From Mesobacillus sp. S13 (GTDB lineage Bacteria; Bacillota; Bacilli; Bacillales; Cytobacillaceae), in the NCBI RefSeq assembly GCF_020422885.1, contig NZ_CP084622.1, forward strand, positions 2,189,001 through 2,253,000: a DNA stretch of 64,000 nt. The letters run 5' to 3'. Numbering within the stretch: position 1 is the first letter of the stretch; the number at the start of each line of letters is the position of its first letter. A program made the position numbers and the translations under genes. This document shows positions 26,342 to 35,963 of this stretch, one piece after another. Below the pieces are notes generated by a model, which had not been told where the DNA came from, did not search any database, and saw nothing but the letters and a program-made list of their open reading frames with translations.

Positions 26342-29002
26342 TTATTTATACAGTTGTGACTCTTCACAGACAAGTTGGAAAGGACAGTACTTGCAATTAT
26401 CTCCAGGTCGAGTGAAAGGTACATTATTAACATTCTCTTCGCGTCTATCAGTTATCTCTCCTTTAGAACGAGAACCGAATAGACTTAAACCTGAACGTAT
26501 ATGATGGTATGTCCAATGGTTAATTACTGTGTAATTTCGTGGTATTCTTTCAGGATGCTTAGAAGCATAATCAATGGCTGCTGCTTGATATACATCTTTC
26601 TTTGTTTCCGACCAATGTGGAAACCAGTCACGATACTGTGCAAGTCTATTCTGTAGGACTTCTTGTGCGTGAACGTAATCATACTCAATGAGCTGTTGAA
26701 ATAAAAATGGTTCATGAAAATTACTATAAAACATTGGACGGCGATCAAGTAATAACGTGTATACAAAACGTTTTGGACACCTGTTGAATATTTTCCCTGG
26801 AAGGATTTCATATTGTCGCTCGTTAAATTGTATATCCTTCTGTACATATGTTGTTGATTTTTCTTTCGTAATTAGCTCATTCACCTGTTTATTAGAGCCT
26901 TTTATTAATGTTAAAAAGTTTAAGTAAAAACTATTCTTTAAGTGCTTTCGATCTTTGAGACGTCGAACAATAGAGAAATTCAACTTTACTGCGTTACTCA
27001 TAATAAGATAAAACTGGTAACATGCAATTTCGACTTCCAGTTCTTTGCGCATTCGTAATTGGCGTAAATACAAATTGTCTTTACAAAGCAAATCAAAAGA
27101 TTCTCTTGAAAGTGGCCAAATGTTTAGTGGTTGCGTTGTCGGAAATGCTTCATTATCCATTAATCCAAAGTGAATAACACGGTTATCTTCAAACTGAAGG
27201 CCATCACTGTTTAATAAAGAGTTAATTGATCCGTTTAAGCTATAATCGACATGACCGTATAATTCAGCTTCATGTTCATCTTCTAGATCAGTGTTCTGTC
27301 CTAGGAAATATTGCAAGCCTTGCATTAAGTCTTTACGGTCTAAATAATCTAATGAATCATCTTTAAGTTCTTCCAATACAGAAAGAATATTTTTAGCGAT
27401 TTCATTATCAAGTTCTTCTGTTAAGGAAGGTAGGATATTTTGTGATACATGTGTTTCTAGAATATCCATGTATTGAGAAATGTTGATTTCTGTCCCCTTA
27501 AAGAGAGAGTTAAATAATTCTTCAATTTTAAGGATAGCGTTTTTTAATAAAAGTAACTCTTCCTCTGAACTGTAAAAATAACCAATTGCTTCATGATAAA
27601 ATGAATACATCCGGTGTTCATCATTATCATATGAGTTTCTATGTGCAAATTGGCTCTCAGCTTCCTTTTTCATTAAAATAAGTTCATCAAGACATATTGA
27701 CCACTCACTAAAGGTTTTGAATTTCCTCGAAATTTCCTCCATCATGTCTAATGATCTGAGTGTTATCTGAGCGTTAATACCGTCCACCAATAAGTATCCA
27801 GAACTTATTATTTCACGTAACAATGTATGCGTCACATTCTCAGTATCATCGTATTTTGCGGTATTTACGTTAAATTTCCGCCTATTAATACGATGAATAT
27901 TTATTAGAAATGCACCCAAAGGAAAATCGGATAGTTTTTTATGCTCAGCCTGTTCAATAGGCGCTAAATAATCTCGCACTTCAATTGTACGGGGTGAAAC
28001 GTACCGCTCATCGTTGTTATGATTATAACGTTTAAACTGTTGAAGGGTTTGAAATTCAAAATAGTTCACTTTTTTAATATCCTGTTCATTGTTTACCATT
28101 ACAGGAGCTGTAAACGAACCGTTAATTGCATCTAAAAATTCTTTTGCGTGGTAGTTCACTGTAGATGTATACGGTAATGCACGTGTATAACCCAGTTGCG
28201 GTATATTCAGGAATTGATCAATCGTTTGGAAACCATGTTTATAATTTGGTTGATAGTTGACAACATGAATGATATCAAATTTCTTGCTTAACAGATCGAA
28301 TAAGCGCTTCTGGATTGGCACGAGGAAGTAGAACCCATGTAATACAAGTACACTTTTTTTTCCTTGTTTAATACGGCTATACACTACTTCATCAGCTGTT
28401 TCAGTATGTGGAATATTGGCATTGATGCGCTTTTCAGCGTCATCAATGACATCCATGAACAATTTTTTTAGTGTTTTACGAAAAACTTTTTTAGGTGATG
28501 CAGAAAGTTGTGTGAACCATTCATGTATGGTTGAATAGGATTCATCGTTTTCAACTTTCTTCCATATATCTAAAAGGATGTTTTCCTGTTCAGTCAAGTT
28601 ACTTAACACACTTCGCACTTGAGTACTTGTATAACCACATTCGCTCAATAATCGAATAGTTTTTAATAAAAGCTCTTGATTTTTATCAATAGCTGCAAAT
28701 AAATCACGATTTGAAGAGGGGGGTTGTTCGCTCATCAATCGTAGTTCTTTGGATAATAATGTATACTGCTTTAGGCTTGTCTTGCTTTTTGTCCAGCCAT
28801 CACCAATGTATTTCATTAATTCAGCAAATGAAATTATAGGTCCTGTAAACCAGCGATTCAGGCCACTATTACTTTTCATCATTCCTGCTTTTAATGAATT
28901 GGTTGCTGTAATATGGATAGCATTTTTAAAGGTTGCAAATGCGCTATTGGGATTTAAAAGCTCCTCTGCATTTGTAAAAATCAAATTCTTATAGCCAGGC
29001 AT
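26342..29002 (-). CDS. AddB-like protein with Fe-S-type cysteine motif; partner of the UvrD-like helicase
   Basis: An 886-residue protein resembling the AddB/RecC class of inactivated helicases. There is no Walker A at its N-terminus; the middle has RVIHFGLMDNEAFPTTQPL, like the AddB motif before the nuclease. The C-terminus has FNRCPKRFVYTLLL (Cys742) and CKYCPFQLVC (Cys870, 873, 879), the four-Cys pattern that ties Fe-S clusters in AddB and Cas4 nucleases. The Asp...Glu-x-Lys nuclease residues normally found between these Cys are not evident in the 127-residue gap. ATG 29002 is chosen because AAGGAGA lies 7 bases upstream; it begins 11 bases after the helicase stop, so the two form an operon. 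Lying in a defence island, the pair is probably antiphage rather than the cell's main repair enzyme, by inference. Confidence 0.65.
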   Translation of the reverse strand: MPGYKNLIFTNAEELLNPNSAFATFKNAIHITATNSLKAGMMKSNSGLNRWFTGPIISFAELMKYIGDGWTKSKTSLKQYTLLSKELRLMSEQPPSSNRDLFAAIDKNQELLLKTIRLLSECGYTSTQVRSVLSNLTEQENILLDIWKKVENDESYSTIHEWFTQLSASPKKVFRKTLKKLFMDVIDDAEKRINANIPHTETADEVVYSRIKQGKKSVLVLHGFYFLVPIQKRLFDLLSKKFDIIHVVNYQPNYKHGFQTIDQFLNIPQLGYTRALPYTSTVNYHAKEFLDAINGSFTAPVMVNNEQDIKKVNYFEFQTLQQFKRYNHNNDERYVSPRTIEVRDYLAPIEQAEHKKLSDFPLGAFLINIHRINRRKFNVNTAKYDDTENVTHTLLREIISSGYLLVDGINAQITLRSLDMMEEISRKFKTFSEWSICLDELILMKKEAESQFAHRNSYDNDEHRMYSFYHEAIGYFYSSEEELLLLKNAILKIEELFNSLFKGTEINISQYMDILETHVSQNILPSLTEELDNEIAKNILSVLEELKDDSLDYLDRKDLMQGLQYFLGQNTDLEDEHEAELYGHVDYSLNGSINSLLNSDGLQFEDNRVIHFGLMDNEAFPTTQPLNIWPLSRESFDLLCKDNLYLRQLRMRKELEVEIACYQFYLIMSNAVKLNFSIVRRLKDRKHLKNSFYLNFLTLIKGSNKQVNELITKEKSTTYVQKDIQFNERQYEILPGKIFNRCPKRFVYTLLLDRRPMFYSNFHEPFLFQQLIEYDYVHAQEVLQNRLAQYRDWFPHWSETKKDVYQAAAIDYASKHPERIPRNYTVINHWTYHHIRSGLSLFGSRSKGEITDRREENVNNVPFTRPGDNCKYCPFQLVCEESQLYK

Positions 29003-29013
29003 TATTATTCTCC

Positions 29014-32000
29014 TTATATAAACAATAATTCTCCCCAAGTATTCGGATGGGTCACTTCCTCATGCACATTTTTCAAACCATAAATTTTTAATGATTGTTT
29101 TGCACGAGTCATAGCTACGTACAAAATACGGGCTTCTTCACGTCGTTGTTCTTCGTTCTCTTCAGTACGCAATTTGATATAATTAGTTGTTTTATCCTCG
29201 AATCCACTCTTATCATCTTTATATTTCCATCCTAGATTTAATTGATCTTTCTCACCAATTTGTACGATAATATCTTGTTTTATATTATCTTCTTTACGTA
29301 TGAAGGCGTTATTAGGGTAAGGGATAAGAACAGTGTGGAATTGTAATCCCTTCGACTTATGTACCGTCATAACACGTACAAAATTGTCTTCAAATGAGGA
29401 TTCTTCAATTTCTGCCTCATCACTTTCACGGTTTGTTAAAATTTGTAGCTTTAACCAATCATACACTTGAATTAATGTCGCACTGTTGTTGAACTTCGCA
29501 TATATCTCTGTAATGATTTTTTCAAGATTAAGTTCGTATTTCAAAATCTCGATTTTATTAAAACCACGGTCTGCTAAATTTGATTCATAATCGCTTTGGT
29601 CTAAAAACTCCTGTAGAATGGACAGTACTGGTTTTGCTTTCATCAATTCTAAGGCATTATACCAGGAGACTGGTATGTTAAAAGTAAAGTCATCAGCGTT
29701 AATGAATTTTTTATTTCGATTCCTTGATTTGAGTGTGAAATGCACCTGATCAATTTTAATACAAAAAGCTGTTTCACTAAGGGAGAATAGTGCTTGGTTT
29801 CGGCCGATATCATCACTTTTCGAATAGAGCCAAGAATGTAGAAGGATGCTTAAATCGCGTGCTGCTTTTGAAACATAAAGAGTTCCCTCAGTACGTACTT
29901 CATATTGAGGTCCGTTATTCAATTTTTTTAGCTCTTCGCCAATAGAAATTGCTTCATGATTATTTCGGACTAATACTGCCAATACATTTGACTTTTCATC
30001 TTTCGAAGGCATTAGCGCAAAATCTTCGAGCAAATACTCGATTGTGAATTCTTGGTTGTAAAGCCTGAATATATTATCCTGATCCATATGATTTTCCTGA
30101 AGAGAAAACATCGGTAGCTCACTTGAGGGTAGTAATTCCTTCATACGCCATTTTCCAAATATCTTTTCTACATCTTCAATTAATAAACGTGAAGAACGAA
30201 AGTTTTCAATTAAATGATAAATATGCAGCCTGTGATAGTTAAGCTGTTCTAAATATTCATCGAGTACACTAAACGCTGTTGAGTCTGCTCCGCGAAAGCG
30301 ATAAACACTTTGTTTAGTATCACCTACGACGGTTAGACGTAGCTTGGCTTTTGCGGCAATCGTTGCGATAAATTGAATTTGGGCGATATCGGTATCTTGG
30401 AATTCATCCACTAATAAGTATTTATAACTCTTATTAAGTTCATGTAATGGAACTTGTTGATCTATTAGAACCTTTAAAAATCGCGTTAAATCAGAAACTG
30501 TTAAAAAATCCTCATCAAATTTTATCGAAGTAAATCTGTTCTCAGCATTTTTAAGAATATTAATTACTGCAACCTTAAGTAAATCGTCTTGCATATTAAG
30601 TCTTAAATAATCATTAAGTTCTTTTTCAACAATTCCCTTTTGGTTAAATTTATCCCAGACATCTTCTAAAAAGCGAATGATTTTATAATATTCTAGGTTG
30701 TTAAATGGATTTTTTTCATAATTCGCAAGCCATTTGTCTAAATATTCCTCCAAAATTTCTCGGCGCTTAACCGTCATCTCAGTAATCTGAATATTGGCTG
30801 CTAAACCGATATAGTGGGAAAACTGACTTAAAATATCTTTTGCGAACGTTGGAATTGTCACTATCTTCATAAGACTTACTTGCTGAAGGTATTGGTAGTG
30901 AACTTCATTACCGGTTGTACGGTATAGATTTTCTAACCTTTCTTCTAGGGCTTCTTTCATGTTGCTCGCTGCTTCATTTGTGAATGTAATCATAATGATT
31001 TCATGTAAGGCATTAATTTGCTTAGTGAATAATAAATACAAAATGCGCGATACAAGAGTAGTTGTTTTCCCACTGCCAGCTCCTGCATTTACTGCAATGT
31101 TATTTGCAGGCTCGGCATGCTCAATTTTATATTGGTGAAAACTGAACTTTTTAAGCAAAGTACCATAACTTTCTAAGTAGTGAAATCCCTCAATTTTACT
31201 TAAAGGCTTTCCATTTAGTGTGAAAATATTACCATCAATCGCGATGAATGTATCGCCTTGGGCTTTGTGATACGAAACGAACACTTTTTTACCATTATTG
31301 CGAAGGACCATAAGGTATTCTTCAATTTGATTTGTTTGCACCCCAATATATATATATGAATATTGCACTTCTCCGCTGTAAGAAGTGTAGCCAACTTGTT
31401 TCATTTTGTCCGGTACTATTTCAAACCTATCTGTTAATTCAACTTCCATTAATTCTTCAGGAGTATGACTGTCTAAATTACGTAAATACTCTGAAAGAAA
31501 ATGGACATCCTTCTTTCCATATAAAACTAATTTTGATCCGTTATCACAGGTTATTTCCTTTTTCTGTTCTGGGAAATCACGTAAATTATATAATATTAAC
31601 TTATAGCCTAGTTTTAAATTTTTTATCGATTTTTCTTTTGATAATCGGTAATTTTCATCCCCACTAAATAATTGTAAACCGAGAGATTTGCCGTTTTTAT
31701 ATAGTAATACATCTGTTTTTGCTTCTAAGTCATAGGTATAATCCATTCTTACATCATCGAATAAATTGGATTCTTTCAAAGAAAAATAAAAATGCAGTTC
31801 AGATACCAATGCTCTATAGGCGTTATTCGCATAATATTGAAGGGCTACTTTATTTGCAGGGCGAGTCAAGTATTTGTTTAAGTAACTTTCTTCAAATTCC
31901 TTGACCTCTGGTAAGCGTTTTAGGTCATTAATCAAATCATATAATTCTTTATTGAAAAGAGCCAAGTTTCTCTCGTAAACCCCTGGTCTATTGAAAGGGA

Positions 32001-32091
32001 ATTTAACCTCGCGATAGGTACTAACAAGTATTTGTTCAATATTTTTTGCTGAGTCAAGATACTTTAATATTTTTTGAATGTTAAAAGACAT
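29014..32091 (-). CDS. UvrD/AddA-like superfamily I helicase with an extra N-terminal domain
   Basis: A 1025-residue protein. Residues 1-330 form an unfamiliar domain containing SELHFYF, KTDVLLYKNG and SLGLQLF, a layout reminiscent of a decayed PD-(D/E)XK fold. The SF1 helicase core follows: Walker A NAGAGSGKTTTL (335-346), Walker B VDEFQDTD starting near 561, a GDTKQSVYRFRGAD box, motif V TVHKSKGLQF and motif VI ARILYVAMTRAKQSL. The protein ends just after motif VI, so the C-terminal RecB-type nuclease of true AddA (about 1,200 residues) is missing. It is followed after 11 bases by the AddB-like gene. The inferred role is a DNA-end-processing or helicase complex in phage defence. Confidence 0.8.
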   Translation of the reverse strand: MSFNIQKILKYLDSAKNIEQILVSTYREVKFPFNRPGVYERNLALFNKELYDLINDLKRLPEVKEFEESYLNKYLTRPANKVALQYYANNAYRALVSELHFYFSLKESNLFDDVRMDYTYDLEAKTDVLLYKNGKSLGLQLFSGDENYRLSKEKSIKNLKLGYKLILYNLRDFPEQKKEITCDNGSKLVLYGKKDVHFLSEYLRNLDSHTPEELMEVELTDRFEIVPDKMKQVGYTSYSGEVQYSYIYIGVQTNQIEEYLMVLRNNGKKVFVSYHKAQGDTFIAIDGNIFTLNGKPLSKIEGFHYLESYGTLLKKFSFHQYKIEHAEPANNIAVNAGAGSGKTTTLVSRILYLLFTKQINALHEIIMITFTNEAASNMKEALEERLENLYRTTGNEVHYQYLQQVSLMKIVTIPTFAKDILSQFSHYIGLAANIQITEMTVKRREILEEYLDKWLANYEKNPFNNLEYYKIIRFLEDVWDKFNQKGIVEKELNDYLRLNMQDDLLKVAVINILKNAENRFTSIKFDEDFLTVSDLTRFLKVLIDQQVPLHELNKSYKYLLVDEFQDTDIAQIQFIATIAAKAKLRLTVVGDTKQSVYRFRGADSTAFSVLDEYLEQLNYHRLHIYHLIENFRSSRLLIEDVEKIFGKWRMKELLPSSELPMFSLQENHMDQDNIFRLYNQEFTIEYLLEDFALMPSKDEKSNVLAVLVRNNHEAISIGEELKKLNNGPQYEVRTEGTLYVSKAARDLSILLHSWLYSKSDDIGRNQALFSLSETAFCIKIDQVHFTLKSRNRNKKFINADDFTFNIPVSWYNALELMKAKPVLSILQEFLDQSDYESNLADRGFNKIEILKYELNLEKIITEIYAKFNNSATLIQVYDWLKLQILTNRESDEAEIEESSFEDNFVRVMTVHKSKGLQFHTVLIPYPNNAFIRKEDNIKQDIIVQIGEKDQLNLGWKYKDDKSGFEDKTTNYIKLRTEENEEQRREEARILYVAMTRAKQSLKIYGLKNVHEEVTHPNTWGELLFI

Positions 32092-32491
32092 TATGATGCC
32101 ACCTTAATAAAAATCTAATGCAAAAATCCTACCTATATCTCAATTAGACATACTACTAAATACTATAATTGTACTATTTTATGAGTGTGTTTAAAACAAG
32201 TAATAACACAAAGTTGGACATTTCTTAAAGTAGAATTATTAATAGTCACTGGAATAATGCAGAACAAATGTTCTTGTTGTGATGAAATGATAACAAGGTT
32301 GAAAGCAAAAGTATGGAACTAGTTGTAAATTAAATAGTTTGTTTCAGAAGGAGGAAATTATGATAATATAATCTAATGGATATAAAATTTAGGTAGAATT
32401 TTTAATGCCTTAAAATAATATTTGTTGATCTTTTTAGGTAAATTTAATATAATATTTCTTAGGTATAAAACATACCGAAAGGATGTTCCGA
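32092..32491. promoter_or_regulatory. 400-bp divergent intergenic region between the helicase operon and the C5 methylase
   Basis: Very A+T-rich, with TATAAT-like hexamers on both strands. At 32349-32371 an AAGGAGG-type ribosome site is followed by ATG ATA ATA TAA, a three-codon reading frame that may be a leader peptide or chance. No inverted repeat typical of a C-protein box was recognised. Confidence 0.4.
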
Positions 32492-33739
32492 ATGATAAAA
32501 GTAGCAGAATTGTTTGCCGGCGTAGGTGGTTTCCGGCTAGGTTTGGAAGCAACAAATGGATTTGAAGTGGTTTGGGGTAATCAATGGGAACCTTCAAAGA
32601 AGGCACAAGATGCTTTTGATTGCTATGCTAGACGTTTCTATGGAAAAGGGATTCATTCTAATGAAGATATCGCAAAAGTTGATGCGAATAGATTTATAGA
32701 TTTAAACGTGGATATGATTGTGGGTGGATTCCCATGCCAGGATTATTCGGTAGCTCGCACACTTTCCGGAGAAAAAGGTATTCAAGGGAAGAAGGGGGTC
32801 TTGTTCTGGGAGATTATTAGATTAGCGACCGATTTGCGTCCAAAATACTTACTTTTAGAAAACGTCGATCGTCTGTTGAAATCCCCTTCCACACAACGGG
32901 GCAGAGATTTTTCTGTCATGCTTGCAAGTTTCCGGGACCTCGGGTATTCCGTAGAATGGCGTGTGATCAATGCTGCTGAATATGGACAGGCTCAGAGGAG
33001 AAGAAGGGTATTTATTTTCGCAATCCGTAATGATTCTCCATATCTTAAGACCAGACAAAATATTGATGATGAACTTATGATTAAAAAAGAGGGCTTCTTC
33101 GCTAATGCTTTTCCGGTCACAGACGAGCCGTCAAAATATAAACCTGATTCATTTATATTGCCGCAGGATTTAGTAGATATCTCTGAGCATTTCTGCAGTA
33201 AATATATGAATGCGGGCATCATGCGGGATGGAGTTGTTTATACAGAAGAACTCACACCAAAACTTGAATCACCAATAACGCTAAGTGAGATTGTAGAATC
33301 AAGCGTGGATGAGAAATATTATCTATCAGATGCACAAATCGAAAAATTCGAGTATTTAAAAGGGCCCAAAAAAATAGAGCGTACTTCTGCAAGTGGGCAT
33401 AGTTACATTTTTTCGGAGGGTGGTATGGCATTTCCAGAGCCATTGGATAAGCCAGGTCGAACTATGTTGACTAGCGAGGCTACAACCAACAGGAGCAGTC
33501 ATGTGATTGAGGATCCAGAAACCAAAAGAGTTCGTGTTTTGACTCCAGTCGAGTGTGAACGACTCAATGGCTTTCCAGATAACTGGACTGAAGGCATGTC
33601 AGATCGAATGAGGTATTTCTGCATGGGTAACGCTCTTGTTGTCGGCTTGGTACAGCGTATGGGCGAACGCATACTTGAAATTGAGGAAGAAGAGCAAGAA
33701 GCTATTAAAAATGATCCACAGCAGCTAAGTTTATTTTAA
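32492..33739 (+). CDS. C5-cytosine DNA methyltransferase of a Sau3AI-type (GATC) R-M system
   Basis: A 415-residue C5 methylase of ordinary length: FAGVGG (8-13), GGFPCQDYS with catalytic Cys82, ENVDRLLKS, QAQRRRRVF, and the C-terminal FCMGNALVVGLVQRM. ATG 32492 is chosen because AAAGGA lies 8 bases upstream and the protein then begins directly with MIKVAELFAG. The downstream, convergent restriction enzyme is clearly Sau3AI-like, so this enzyme is inferred to make GATm5C. Vsr, the matching T:G mismatch endonuclease, is encoded right behind it on the other strand. A bidirectional terminator separates them. Confidence 0.9.
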   Translation: MIKVAELFAGVGGFRLGLEATNGFEVVWGNQWEPSKKAQDAFDCYARRFYGKGIHSNEDIAKVDANRFIDLNVDMIVGGFPCQDYSVARTLSGEKGIQGKKGVLFWEIIRLATDLRPKYLLLENVDRLLKSPSTQRGRDFSVMLASFRDLGYSVEWRVINAAEYGQAQRRRRVFIFAIRNDSPYLKTRQNIDDELMIKKEGFFANAFPVTDEPSKYKPDSFILPQDLVDISEHFCSKYMNAGIMRDGVVYTEELTPKLESPITLSEIVESSVDEKYYLSDAQIEKFEYLKGPKKIERTSASGHSYIFSEGGMAFPEPLDKPGRTMLTSEATTNRSSHVIEDPETKRVRVLTPVECERLNGFPDNWTEGMSDRMRYFCMGNALVVGLVQRMGERILEIEEEEQEAIKNDPQQLSLF

Positions 33740-33750
33740 GGCAAAAAGAT

Positions 33751-33779
33751 GAGGCCTTGACGGGATTAGTCAAGGCCTC
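33751..33779. terminator. Bidirectional terminator between the methylase and vsr genes
   Basis: An 11-bp perfect stem GAGGCCTTGAC/GTCAAGGCCTC with a 7-base loop. It lies between the two convergent stop codons, with A-rich and T-containing flanks. Confidence 0.75.
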
Positions 33780-33783
33780 TTGC

Positions 33784-34197
33784 TTATATAGCTTCCACTT
33801 CTTTCGCATGCTTAATGAAAGTAGCGATTTTTAGGATTGTTTCATCAAAATCTTGCCTGATTTCATGTTCCCATATCCTTAAAATATGCCACCCTTTCTG
33901 AAGGTAGAATTGAGTGTGTTCTTTATCTCGTTCTTGATTACGTTCAAGTTTCTTCTTCCAGAATTCAATATTACTTTTAGGCATTCTACCGTGGATAGGA
34001 CAAAAATGCCAAAAGCATGAGTCTATGAAAATAACCACTTTATATTTCTTTATAGCTATATCAGGGGTCCCGACCATCCCACGTACATTCCTTCTGAATC
34101 TGAACCCTTTTTTCCAAAGCTCCTGTGTCACAAGGGATTCCAATTTTGAAACAGCCTTGATTGAAGACATAATTTTACTTCTTTGCTGGTCTACCAT
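33784..34197 (-). CDS. vsr: Very short patch repair (Vsr) endonuclease
   Basis: A 137-residue Vsr: MSSIKAVSKLESLV (conserved Glu20), TPDIAI with catalytic Asp46, VVIFIDSCFWHFCPIHGRMP (zinc and catalytic His region), FWKKKLERNQERD and WHILRIWEHE. Vsr nicks next to T in T:G mismatches created when 5-methylcytosine deaminates, so it protects the genome from methylation-induced mutation by the neighbouring methylase. Length is normal and all expected residues are present. It is convergent with the methylase and co-directional with the restriction gene 122 bases upstream of it. Confidence 0.92.
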   Translation of the reverse strand: MVDQQRSKIMSSIKAVSKLESLVTQELWKKGFRFRRNVRGMVGTPDIAIKKYKVVIFIDSCFWHFCPIHGRMPKSNIEFWKKKLERNQERDKEHTQFYLQKGWHILRIWEHEIRQDFDETILKIATFIKHAKEVEAI

Positions 34198-34319
34198 TGT
34201 CTATCTCCTCCCCAGGGCAGTGTTAATATCTTCTACCAACTAGAAAGAAAAATAAACATGGAAAAGGTAAATGGTCTAATTTATGAAAAGTCCTTATTAG
34301 ACATTTAAACACCAAAAAA

Positions 34320-35708
34320 TCAATCTAATTCCTTAACTATTTCTGCTATATAACTATTATTTAACCAATAACATTGTTTCGTCATTTTTTGACCATCCGG
34401 CAGGATGATTTTATCTCTTCCATCTATACCTTTTGGTCTTAGGTGGGTGACTCCATTGAATCCGATTTTAGGAAGGTTGTTTGTTTCAACTAACTTTTCC
34501 CCATGATATTTGTATTCAATCGCTACCCCTTCGTCGACCACTTTTTTTACTTCATTCCATAATTCCTTTATCTTTGTTTCAATCGTTTCATAAGGCATAT
34601 TCCAAAGCTTGATACCTTTTAAATATAACTTCCTATTCGGGTTCTGCTTTTTGGTTTCTTTAAACTCAAATATAACAAACAAAAATTTGGTTTCCTGGAA
34701 ACGCTGCCTAATATAGCTATCTTCCCAAGTTTCCTGTGTCCACTGTTGAAAATCTATGTTCTCAAAAGACATATGTTGTTCAGGTTTTCCATTCGGTTCA
34801 AGCCGTATTGTTTTAAATTGAATATTAGCCTTTGCGAACTCTTCGATATTATCCAACCTGGTTCCCTTGGTACCTAAAAAAGAACTGACTATATTGGGTA
34901 CAAAACTTTTGGATTTTGGATTGTACTTAATATTAATATGATCAGCTATTTGTTTGTCAGTACATCCAATATATGGGGAGAATTTTTCGACAAGCAATTC
35001 TTTGAGTGTCTTCTTTTCCAATTCAACTGCAGAAGCAAAACTTACCAAATCCTCATTCTTAATATATTTCCGAACTAAGGCAGTCATATAAGATGGCTTC
35101 AGAGAATATGCACGCTGCATTGCCAAAACATTAGAAAAAGGTTGGGTTCGTAAACTCTGTTTATTGGCTCCTTTTGTGCATGCACCCAAATAATTAGTGT
35201 CTCCTTCTGAAATTTCATGTGCTTTGCCATTCTTAATTTTTTCTAGGATGGTTTCCCAATCCTGTTTGATAATTTCTAAATCAGCTTTAGGGTAAGTAAA
35301 TAAGACACTTTTATAAATACGATAATCATTCCGGTCAATTTCAGGAAGCCATTCATAGAACATAAGGAGTAGTTTCTCGTTTTTCTTCCAAAAGCTTGAT
35401 GTCTGGAAGTGTTTATTAACTTCTTCCATATAATTAATGATGTTTAGAACCAAGCGTTCTTTTGCTGAAAGTGAACCATTTTTATTGCGTTTGAATGGGG
35501 TAACTTTTAATTCCACACCCAGATGTTCAAAGTCAGGTTTTGCATCTGAATTCACCGTGTAACCAAAAAAACTTTCTTCGATTACTTGCCCTAATCCACC
35601 CTTAGCTTTCTTCTTTTCCAATCTGTCATACGTGTCGATTTCTCCGAAGGTTTTTCCCTCCGCTTCTTGTGCCTTCTCCACTAATTCATCCAAAGTAAGG
35701 TATTTCAT
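34320..35708 (-). CDS. Sau3AI/MutH-type type II restriction endonuclease (GATC)
   Basis: A 462-residue enzyme that lines up along its length with Sau3AI: N-terminal helix, GLGQVIEESFFGY, then SDAKPDFEHLGVELK with Asp59, Glu66 and Lys68 as the D...ExK catalytic set, LSAKERLVLNIINY, EIIKQDWE, GKAHEISEGDTNYLGACTKG, and a second MutH-like domain ending in KQCYWLNNSYI. Sau3AI cuts before GATC and is blocked by cytosine methylation, matching the C5 methylase nearby. ATG 35708 is chosen because GAGGTG lies 6 bases upstream. It shares a 255-bp divergent promoter region with the GHKL ATPase gene. Confidence 0.93.
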   Translation of the reverse strand: MKYLTLDELVEKAQEAEGKTFGEIDTYDRLEKKKAKGGLGQVIEESFFGYTVNSDAKPDFEHLGVELKVTPFKRNKNGSLSAKERLVLNIINYMEEVNKHFQTSSFWKKNEKLLLMFYEWLPEIDRNDYRIYKSVLFTYPKADLEIIKQDWETILEKIKNGKAHEISEGDTNYLGACTKGANKQSLRTQPFSNVLAMQRAYSLKPSYMTALVRKYIKNEDLVSFASAVELEKKTLKELLVEKFSPYIGCTDKQIADHINIKYNPKSKSFVPNIVSSFLGTKGTRLDNIEEFAKANIQFKTIRLEPNGKPEQHMSFENIDFQQWTQETWEDSYIRQRFQETKFLFVIFEFKETKKQNPNRKLYLKGIKLWNMPYETIETKIKELWNEVKKVVDEGVAIEYKYHGEKLVETNNLPKIGFNGVTHLRPKGIDGRDKIILPDGQKMTKQCYWLNNSYIAEIVKELD

Positions 35709-35963
35709 ACCAATCACCTCAAACTAGATTGCTTTTATATCAAAAGGGTAAATTTTACAAAAATGTAACTATAGTATAAAGCATCACATATAGAATTACT
35801 AGATTGCCTATTTAGATTGACTACAGAAGGTCTTGGAAATAGTAAATTTATTACCATTTTTCAAGGGTTAATATGTTAAAATAATTAATAGTGTGAATAT
35901 ATTACTATATAGAGAACATAAAATATTACATTAGAGTTGTTGAAGGGGAATTGGGGGTTAACA

